Of a DNA stretch of 6,945 bases, positions 1 to 4,985 are shown piece by piece. Origin of the DNA: Holophagaceae bacterium (GTDB lineage Bacteria; Acidobacteriota; Holophagae; Holophagales; Holophagaceae); assembly GCA_025355915.1 (NCBI GenBank), contig JANXYT010000195.1, forward strand, positions 1 through 6,945. Direction: 5' to 3'. How positions within the stretch are numbered: the stretch's first letter is position 1; each line of letters starts with the position of its first letter. The position numbers and the translations under genes are program-made. The notes under the pieces were generated by a model. That model was not told the origin of the DNA, searched no databases, and saw only the letters and a program-made list of their open reading frames with translations.

Positions 1-455
1 CGGTGGCCCTCCGCTCCTGCTGCGGCCTCGGAGTGGCAGTCGCTGCAGAGGCCGAAGAGCGTGAGTTGATGGCCTGTGATTTTGAACCCGGAGAGGGACT
101 CCAGGTTCCGCAGTGATTCCTCGAGACCACAGGCATCCACCTCCGCCGTGCGGCCACAGCGCTCGCACTGAAGGTGGTGGTGATGGTGACGAGAGTCGCA
201 GCGGACGAACCGCATGACCTGATCCGAGCCCAGGATGCTCTCCGCCCACCCCTCGTGGACGAAGCGCTCCAGATTGCGGTAGACCGTGGGCAGACCGGAT
301 CGCCGCTCGGGCATGCGCTCCCAGATTTCCTCCACGGTGAGTGGCCGGTCGGAATCCTTCAGTACGCGCAGGATCCCCTCCCGCTGGGGCGTCTGTCGCA
401 TGCCCGCGGCGCGGAGGGACGGGGAGGATGAGGCGGCGGAGTCGGCCATGGCCAT
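1..455 (-). CDS. Fur-family metal-dependent transcriptional regulator (3' end cut by window edge)
   Basis: Reading the minus strand from ATG at 455-453 gives at least 151 codons with no stop before the left edge. Residues 15-80 form the winged-helix DNA-binding domain: RQTPQRE at 20-26 and the recognition-helix signature TVYRNLE at 57-63. The dimerisation and metal domain follows: a five-histidine run at 90-94, CERC at 97-100, GHQLTLFGLC at 128-137 and CSDC at 137-140. The two CxxC pairs are the usual structural zinc site, and His90-94 with His129 are candidates for the regulatory metal site. Such proteins act in the cytoplasm, repressing metal-uptake or peroxide-defence genes when metal is bound. 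Fur, Zur and PerR cannot be separated from sequence alone. No clear ribosome binding site supports the start; ATG at 449-447 is equally possible, and residues 1-14 are a Ser/Ala-rich tail ahead of the conserved core. It is divergent from the histidine kinase, with almost no spacer. At 151 codons, most or all of the usual domain is present. Confidence 0.93.
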   Translation of the reverse strand, partial: MAMADSAASSSPSLRAAGMRQTPQREGILRVLKDSDRPLTVEEIWERMPERRSGLPTVYRNLERFVHEGWAESILGSDQVMRFVRCDSRHHHHHLQCERCGRTAEVDACGLEESLRNLESLSGFKITGHQLTLFGLCSDCHSEAAAGAEGH

Positions 456-458
456 AGG

Positions 459-2171
459 ATGGCAGATTCGGGCACCATGGTTGCCATGCTCCAGCCCACA
501 TGGGGCAGGATGGGTGTGTCGGATGCCAGCGCCCCGTTCCTGCCGCTTTCCTTCCGCCTTTTCGCCAGCTTCGGCCTGCTGGTAGTGCATGCCGCGCTTC
601 CTGCGGAGGGACGGGCCTCGGGCCCTGGGGAGCAGTTCTATCTCGCTGCGCTTCTATTGATGTTCGCGGAGGCGGCGTGGGAATCCGGGCGTGGTCTGCT
701 GGCCACGGACCGGCTCTTCCCCACGCCCCGGATCGCCTGGATCCGATGGAATCTGGCGCTGGATCTGGCCCTGGTCTCCCTGGTCATCGCCTTTCAGGGT
801 GTGGCGCAGGAGCGTTTCGCGACGCTCTACATCTTCCCGGTGCTGGCCTCTGCGTTCTACCTGGGAACCGTGGAGATCGTTTGGGTGGGGGTCCTATGCT
901 CCATCACCCATGTGCTGCTGGTGCTCGGATTCACCGCCGGGGTGCTCCCGCCCTTCGGCCTGTCGGGCGAAATCTCGGATCCTGGCCCCAGCCAGCTCTC
1001 GTTCCTTCTCGGCATCGCTTCTCTTCAAGTGTTCGCGGCCACGCTGGTCGTGGTCCTCATCCGGAGAAACCTCGATCGCCTTCGCACCGACCTCAGCGTC
1101 AGCGAGGCAACGGTGGACGAACTGTCGGCCCTCCACCAGCGCGTGGTCGAGTCCATGACCGCTGGGCTCATCACCCTGGATCTGAAAGGCATCATCACTT
1201 CGGCCAATCCGGCCGCTGAGTTCATCCTGGGAGAACCTGTCCCCCTCGGAGTGCCGATCCAGGATCTGATACCCCTGGGAAACCCCATCGCCCGGCGCCG
1301 GGGCCATGAGCACAGGTTCGAAGTGGTTCGGTCTGGCCCGGGGGTGGGCCGTCGGATCCTTGGCGGACATTTGGCCTCGCTGCGGGGCGCCTCCGGACGC
1401 GAATCCGGCCAGCTCTTGTTGTTCCAGGACCTCACGGATCTCAAGGCGCTGGAGGAACGCACCCGCATCAGCGAACGGCTGGCGGCCATTGGCCAACTCG
1501 CTGCGGGATTGGCCCACGAACTGCGCAACCCCCTCGCCTCCATCAGCGGCTGCGTGCAGCTGCTCCACCGTGAAGGATCCCCCGAGGAGGTCCGAACCCG
1601 GGTGCTGGGCATTCTGGAACGAGAGACTCACCGGGTCGGCGCCATCGTCTCCGACTTCCTGGATTTTGCCCGCCCAGAGCCCCCCTGCGGCTCGGTGCTG
1701 TTCCTCCCCCGGGTCCTGGAGGAGGTCCGTTCCAGCTGGGAAATGGACCCCCGGACAAAGGGGTTGGCGCTCGGCATGGATCCCATTCCCCCGGTGCATA
1801 TCCTCTCGGACCCCACCGGTCTCCACCGGGCGCTGATGAACCTTCTCAGCAATGCCCGCAAGGCCGTCAAGGACGTGTCCACCCCCTCCGTGCGGCTGGT
1901 CTGTCTGGTTTCGGGGACCTCGATCCGGCTCTCAATCAATGACAACGGTTGTGGGATGACCATGGAACAGATGGATCGCCTGTTCGTCCCCTTCGCGGGG
2001 AGTTTCGAAGAGGGCTCCGGTCTGGGCATGAGTCTGGTCTACAAGTTCATCGAGGCCATGGGTTGGCAGATCGACGTCAAGAGCACCCCGGCACAGGGCA
2101 CCTGCGTCAACATTTCCCTGCCTTCCTGCAGTGAAGAAGAGGCGATGGCGTTCCGAACCGTTCAGCCTTAA
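459..2171 (+). CDS. Membrane-bound PAS sensor histidine kinase, PilS/NtrB-like, orphan
   Basis: A 570-residue protein if the first ATG is used. About six hydrophobic segments lie at roughly 28-46, 60-76, 97-114, 121-137, 139-158 and 181-202, giving a PilS-like membrane sensor. A cytoplasmic PAS domain follows at about 222-325 (MTAGLITLDLKGIITSANPA at 233-252). The HisKA dimerisation helix holds the H-box LAHELRNPLASISG (351-364; phospho-acceptor His353). The ATPase domain has the N-box NLLSNARKAV (461-470), G1 DNGCGM (495-500), F-box LFVPF (508-512) and G2 GSGLGM (519-524). All catalytic boxes look intact, so it should autophosphorylate and pass phosphate to a response regulator. None is encoded beside it and it has no receiver domain or HAMP. 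PilS/NtrB-type kinases usually pair with sigma-54 activators, but the partner here is unknown. No start has a good ribosome binding site: ATGs at 459, 477, 486 and 510 all precede the first membrane segment, and later ones would leave more promoter room from the divergent Fur gene. Confidence 0.93.
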   Translation: MADSGTMVAMLQPTWGRMGVSDASAPFLPLSFRLFASFGLLVVHAALPAEGRASGPGEQFYLAALLLMFAEAAWESGRGLLATDRLFPTPRIAWIRWNLALDLALVSLVIAFQGVAQERFATLYIFPVLASAFYLGTVEIVWVGVLCSITHVLLVLGFTAGVLPPFGLSGEISDPGPSQLSFLLGIASLQVFAATLVVVLIRRNLDRLRTDLSVSEATVDELSALHQRVVESMTAGLITLDLKGIITSANPAAEFILGEPVPLGVPIQDLIPLGNPIARRRGHEHRFEVVRSGPGVGRRILGGHLASLRGASGRESGQLLLFQDLTDLKALEERTRISERLAAIGQLAAGLAHELRNPLASISGCVQLLHREGSPEEVRTRVLGILERETHRVGAIVSDFLDFARPEPPCGSVLFLPRVLEEVRSSWEMDPRTKGLALGMDPIPPVHILSDPTGLHRALMNLLSNARKAVKDVSTPSVRLVCLVSGTSIRLSINDNGCGMTMEQMDRLFVPFAGSFEEGSGLGMSLVYKFIEAMGWQIDVKSTPAQGTCVNISLPSCSEEEAMAFRTVQP

Positions 2172-2212
2172 ACTTGTGGCAGCTTTCACGCATCAAACTA
2201 GAGCACTCACTC

Positions 2213-2242
2213 TTGCAGGGTTCACTCGGCACCTGCCATAGT
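2213..2242 (+). promoter_or_regulatory. Possible weak sigma-70-type promoter upstream of hfq
   Basis: TTGCAG (2213-2218), an 18-bp spacer and CATAGT (2237-2242) match the housekeeping -35 and -10 consensus at 3 of 6 and 4 of 6 positions. It lies about 130 bp before the hfq ATG in a locally less GC-rich patch. The match is weak and could be chance; transcription could also read through from the kinase gene. Confidence 0.22.
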
Positions 2243-2360
2243 GGTCCATCCCTTTCCAGCGCGTTCAGTCCGCCCCTAGTTGGGTCCGACCGTCCAGGTT
2301 TGAAAGGGGAGCGGCCACCGGCCGATGCCTTTGACATCCCCCTGCACCGCCCACTGGGCC

Positions 2361-2364
2361 AGGA
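2361..2364 (+). promoter_or_regulatory. Ribosome binding site of hfq
   Basis: AGGA lies six bases before the ATG at 2371, good Shine-Dalgarno spacing. It supports translation from the upstream ATG and therefore the reality of the N-terminal arm of the Hfq-like protein. Confidence 0.6.
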
Positions 2365-2370
2365 TCTGCC

Positions 2371-2853
2371 ATGAACCGGAAGCTCATCCGACCGAACCTC
2401 AGTGAACTGAAGGACAAGCTCGGCATCCCTGGGAAGGGCGGCGGGGGAGAGGTGATGACTCCCGTGGCCTTGGCGATCACCGCCAGCGGTGAGCCGAATC
2501 CCGCGGTCAACACCGCGGCCGCCACGGTGCCGCAGGGCTTGGGCAGCCCCCGGCGGAAGATCGCCCCTCCCGAGCAGACCAACGCTGAGAGTTTTTACTA
2601 TCTCAAGCAGATGCAGTCCAAAACCCCGATGGTCATCGTGCTCCAGGACGATGAGAAGGTGCGTGGCGTCATCGAGTGGTACGACAAACACTGCCTGAAG
2701 ATCAACCGGGTGAAGGAACCCAACGTCCTCGTGCCCAAGCACAATATCAAATACATCTACAAGCAGGACGAGGAGCCCAGGATCCGCCGCAGCCGCACCG
2801 CCAAGAAGGAGGAGCTCACGGCCTCCGAACTCGAGATACCGGTCTACGATTGA
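2371..2853 (+). CDS. hfq: Hfq-like RNA chaperone with long N-terminal and basic C-terminal extensions
   Basis: A 160-residue protein, against about 70-100 for most Hfq. The Sm fold occupies about 71-131: an N-terminal helix (ESFYYLKQMQ, 73-82), Sm1 (TPMVIVLQDDEKVRGVIEWYD, 85-105, in which Gly99 and Asp105 match Gly34 and Asp40 of E. coli Hfq) and Sm2 (NVLVPKHNIKYIYK, 118-131, with the Lys-His pair at 123-124 matching K56-H57). Before it is a 70-residue arm that begins with a conserved-looking NRKLIRPNLSELK, then a Gly-rich turn and a Pro/Ala-rich linker ending in PRRKIAPP. After it, RIRRSRTAKK (137-146) is strongly basic. Hfq forms hexameric rings that pair small RNAs with mRNAs. By eye, several classic RNA contacts differ: Y25 is Val, F42 is His, Y55 is Pro, and the rim RRER is MQSK. 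It starts an apparent operon with pdxA 28 bp downstream. An internal ATG at 2455 behind a purine run could give a shorter form. The family is clear; RNA-binding behaviour is uncertain. Confidence 0.88.
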   Translation: MNRKLIRPNLSELKDKLGIPGKGGGGEVMTPVALAITASGEPNPAVNTAAATVPQGLGSPRRKIAPPEQTNAESFYYLKQMQSKTPMVIVLQDDEKVRGVIEWYDKHCLKINRVKEPNVLVPKHNIKYIYKQDEEPRIRRSRTAKKEELTASELEIPVYD

Positions 2854-2881
2854 ACCCTGGTACATCACCACCGGGGTTTGC

Positions 2882-4141
2882 ATGAGCGTTCGTCCTCGCA
2901 TCGTCATCAGCCTGGGGGACCCCTGCGGCATCGGCCCAGAGCTTCTCCTGGCCAGCCTGCCGACCATCCGCCCCTGGACGGAGGTGACGGTGGTGGGAGC
3001 CAGGGCCGGCGTGGAACTCCTGGAAGGTCTCCCGGGGAGTCCCGTCGCCTGGCGCTGGGTGGAGCCTGCAACACCACCCCCCATGGGATTCTCGGGCCGG
3101 GCCTACGGCCTTCAAGTGCTGTCCGTGGGAGAGCACCCCGGCCAGGTCCTCGGCGAGGCCCTCTGGCTGGATCCCACCCCAGCGATCGGGCGCGACCAAC
3201 TGAAGCTTGGGGAAGGCTCCGCCGCCTCTGGACAGGCGACCGTGGAGGCGATCCGGATCGCGGCGCTCATGACCTTGAGTGGCGTCGCCGAGGCGCTGGT
3301 GACCCTGCCCATGGCCAAATCCGCCGCGCATCTGGCCGGCTATGACATTCCAGGGCACACAGAATACCTCCAGGAGCTCTCGGGTTCACCGATCACCCGC
3401 ATGGCCTTTGTCAGTCCCCGCCTGAACGTGGTGCTGCACACCGTCCATCAGAGCCTGCGTTCAGTGGTGGAGACCCTCAACGCCGATGCCGTAGCCGAGA
3501 CGCTCACCTTTGCCGCGGACCGATTCATCCAATTGACGGGGAACCCGGATCTGCGCGTGGCGCTCTGTGCCCTGAACCCTCATGCGGGGGAACAAGGCGC
3601 CTTCGGGGAGGAGGAACGGATGCTCGAAGAAGCCCTCGTCCAGGCGGAGGCATCCTTCCTGGACTTTCCTTCCACCGACGAAGGCCCCTTCCATTCCGTG
3701 GCTTCGCCCTTTCGACCCGGGCCACCGCCCAGCGGGTGGCGGGTCTTCCCGTCCGAGGGGGCCACTCACCATCCATCTGCGGGACAGCGGGGCATCGAGG
3801 TCCTCTCCACGGGCGGGCCTGGGTCGGAAGCCCGTTCTGCTCCGCTGTTCTTTGGTCCCCTCCCCTCGGACAGCGCGTTCCAGCGGGCTGCACGCGGCGA
3901 GTTCGACCTGGTGGTGGCCCTGTACCACGACCAGGGCCTCATTCCGATCAAGCTTCTCGAACCGGCCAGGGCCGTGAACCTGACCCTGGGGCTACCCTTC
4001 ATCCGCACCAGCCCGGACCACGGAACGGCCTTCGACAAGGCGGGTCAATGGATCGCGGATTCTGAGAATTTCCTCGCGGCCACGGCGCTGGCCGTGCGGT
4101 TGGCCGAACGGGCCCGCCGGCCCATTGCGTCACAGGCATGA
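2882..4141 (+). CDS. pdxA: 4-hydroxythreonine-4-phosphate dehydrogenase PdxA with an internal insertion
   Basis: The 419-residue protein matches PdxA from end to end: GDPCGIGPE (12-20), TLPMAKSAAHLAG (141-153), the substrate-binding GHTEYL (158-163), LHTVHQSLRSV (185-195), LNPHAGE (231-237), GPLPSD (325-330), YHDQG (348-352), LTLGLPFIRTS (368-378) and DHGTAFDKAG (379-388). Metal ligands corresponding to E. coli H166, H211 and H266 are His189, His234 and His349. PdxA oxidises 4-phosphohydroxy-threonine with NAD(P); with PdxJ the product becomes pyridoxine 5'-phosphate in the DXP-dependent vitamin B6 route. E. coli PdxA is 329 residues. Most of the excess lies between His234 and His349 (115 apart, against 55 in E. 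coli), a Pro/Gly/Ser-rich insert at about 258-319. The PINK motif reads PMAK. The gene sits 28 bp after hfq, with only a GGGG run five bases before the ATG as ribosome binding site, and its stop overlaps the next start. A PdxA2-like side function is possible but less likely. Confidence 0.93.
   Translation: MSVRPRIVISLGDPCGIGPELLLASLPTIRPWTEVTVVGARAGVELLEGLPGSPVAWRWVEPATPPPMGFSGRAYGLQVLSVGEHPGQVLGEALWLDPTPAIGRDQLKLGEGSAASGQATVEAIRIAALMTLSGVAEALVTLPMAKSAAHLAGYDIPGHTEYLQELSGSPITRMAFVSPRLNVVLHTVHQSLRSVVETLNADAVAETLTFAADRFIQLTGNPDLRVALCALNPHAGEQGAFGEEERMLEEALVQAEASFLDFPSTDEGPFHSVASPFRPGPPPSGWRVFPSEGATHHPSAGQRGIEVLSTGGPGSEARSAPLFFGPLPSDSAFQRAARGEFDLVVALYHDQGLIPIKLLEPARAVNLTLGLPFIRTSPDHGTAFDKAGQWIADSENFLAATALAVRLAERARRPIASQA
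3698..3765. repeat. Nested inverted repeat inside the PdxA insertion
   Basis: The core is GACCC (3714-3718), a GG bulge, GCCACC (3721-3726), an eight-base loop, then GGTGGC (3735-3740) and GGGTC (3741-3745), giving an 11-bp stem with one bulge. Outside it, GTGGC (3698-3702) pairs with GCCAC (3761-3765). The structure lies entirely within the segment of pdxA that has no counterpart in E. coli PdxA. In GC-rich DNA some pairing is expected by chance, so its function is open. Confidence 0.55.
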
Positions 4142-4845
4142 ACCGCGATCGCTGCTTCGGGCCGGGGTTCTCTGGTGCGCCCTCTGCGCTTTTTCTGAAC
4201 GAAGATCCCCTGCCCCGCACGGCCCTGCCGGTGTTCCGGGGTCACCCTCGCCATCTGGAAGCTCATCTCCTCCGTCTGGGAGCCGGGGCCTCGGCCTTGG
4301 GCCAGCCGGTGAGCTGGCTGTCGGGTCTGCAGGCCGAGATCACGGCCTGGCTGGCTTCCGCAACCCCTGAGGAGGACGCGGCGCTCCGGCTGGTTCTCCA
4401 TCCGGGCCAAGGTCTGCTGTCCGCCCGCTTGGAACCTCTCCCTTCCCCACCCCAGCCCTGCCGCTTGGCCGCGATGTCCCATCCCTTAAGCGAGCGGCGG
4501 GGGGATCCCACGGTGATTCACAAGGGGCTGTCGGGCCCGTGGGGATTGGCCATCCTGGTGGCAGTCCGGCAACTTGGCGCGGAGGATGCGCTGCTGATGT
4601 GGCCGGATGGCACCCTCGCCGAAACCGCCATTGCGTCAGTGGGGGTCGAGTCTGGCGGTGCCTTGCGAGTCCCGCCCCCCCAGGGTCGTGTGGCCAGCCT
4701 GGCCGAACGCCTCGATCTTCCTGGCTGGGCCGGGTCCAGGGGGCTCCGGGTGGTACCGGGGGATATTCCTCTTGCGTGTGCCCGGGAAGGCCGGCTGTGG
4801 TGCCTGAACGCCTTGCGCGGCATCTGGCCCGCCACCCTTCGGTGA
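4138..4845 (+). CDS. pabC: Short class IV PLP aminotransferase-fold protein, probable aminodeoxychorismate lyase
   Basis: A 235-residue protein of the fold-type IV PLP family. Recognisable pieces in order are: RGHPRHLEAHLLRLG (34-48, the usual substrate-arm HLxRL motif); HKGLSG (128-133), where Lys129 is the likely PLP-binding lysine; GAEDALLMWPDGTLAETAIASVGV (split as 147-158 and 159-170), with Glu162 as the conserved pyridine-nitrogen glutamate; GRVASLAERL (183-192); and a C-terminal LNALRGIWPA (223-232) like the NSLRG motif of PabC. PabC splits 4-amino-4-deoxychorismate into p-aminobenzoate and pyruvate for folate synthesis. It is shorter than E. coli PabC (269), and the first domain is compressed: the usual DRGF-x-yGDG-x-FET strand near the N terminus is not recognisable. 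The ATG overlaps the pdxA stop as ATGA, so translation is probably coupled. A D-amino acid or branched-chain aminotransferase is a less likely alternative. Confidence 0.75.
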   Translation: MNRDRCFGPGFSGAPSALFLNEDPLPRTALPVFRGHPRHLEAHLLRLGAGASALGQPVSWLSGLQAEITAWLASATPEEDAALRLVLHPGQGLLSARLEPLPSPPQPCRLAAMSHPLSERRGDPTVIHKGLSGPWGLAILVAVRQLGAEDALLMWPDGTLAETAIASVGVESGGALRVPPPQGRVASLAERLDLPGWAGSRGLRVVPGDIPLACAREGRLWCLNALRGIWPATLR

Positions 4846-4985
4846 GGCGCCAAGGCTGATGCAGGCCGTTGTCCAATCCTGGTGTCTCGTTCCAGTCGTG
4901 AAGACGGCATAAGGCCTTGAGACGAAATATCCAAAAATGCGCAGAAAATTTCGAAACGGATCCTAAGCTGGAAGCGGGGGGTGGC
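4846..4985. other. Intergenic region between pabC and glmU
   Basis: A 140-bp gap without a supported gene or intrinsic terminator. Positions 4921-4957 are strikingly AT-rich for this window and contain CGAAAT (4923-4928) facing ATTTCG (4948-4953) and the palindrome TTTCGAAA (4949-4956). A CATAAG hexamer at 4908-4913 could act as a -10 but lacks a good -35. This is the likeliest place for a separate glmU promoter or operator. Confidence 0.4.
4921..4957 (+). promoter_or_regulatory. AT-rich island with CGAAA inverted repeat upstream of glmU
   Basis: An AT-rich patch in otherwise GC-rich DNA, ending about 28 bp before the glmU ATG. It carries the inverted repeat CGAAAT-N19-ATTTCG and the 8-bp palindrome TTTCGAAA. 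It could be a promoter or protein-binding site, but no confident -35/-10 pair can be drawn. Confidence 0.25.

Larger units (their letters stand above)
2172..2370. other. Leader / intergenic region before hfq
   Basis: This 199-bp stretch between the kinase stop and the Hfq start holds no convincing ORF and no intrinsic terminator (no GC hairpin followed by a T run). Visible structure is modest: a compact CGGCC-ACC-GGCCG hairpin at about 2312-2324, and a longer-range inverted repeat CCCTTTC (2250-2256) with GAAAGGG (2302-2308). It may hold the promoter of the hfq-pdxA-pabC group and a structured 5' leader, but neither is proven. A TTGACA at 2331-2336 has no matching -10 element. Confidence 0.5.

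Noticed and set aside
177..188. Repeated GGTGGTGATGGTG-like run
   Set aside because: It simply encodes the five-histidine metal-site motif of the Fur-family protein on the minus strand, not a DNA repeat.
894..1826. Long open frame of 310 codons on the minus strand
   Set aside because: It lies fully antisense to the kinase catalytic core, whose plus-strand product has clear family motifs. Long antisense open frames are expected in GC-rich coding DNA, and its translation has no recognisable domain.
2203..2217. Possible sigma-54 promoter GCAC-N6-TTGCA
   Set aside because: The spacing is one base too long and the essential GG at -24 is missing. Sigma-54 promoters tolerate little spacing change.
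2331..2336. Perfect TTGACA hexamer before hfq
   Set aside because: No -10-like hexamer lies 16-18 bases downstream, and a start from there would leave almost no leader.
2107..3084. Minus-strand open frame of 325 codons across the kinase end, hfq and pdxA start
   Set aside because: It is antisense to three recognised genes and to the intergenic leader, with no recognisable motif.
4917..4985. TTG-initiated N-terminal extension of GlmU
   Set aside because: The 23 extra residues are unlike GlmU. The family normally begins a few residues before the LAAG motif, which matches ATG 4986.
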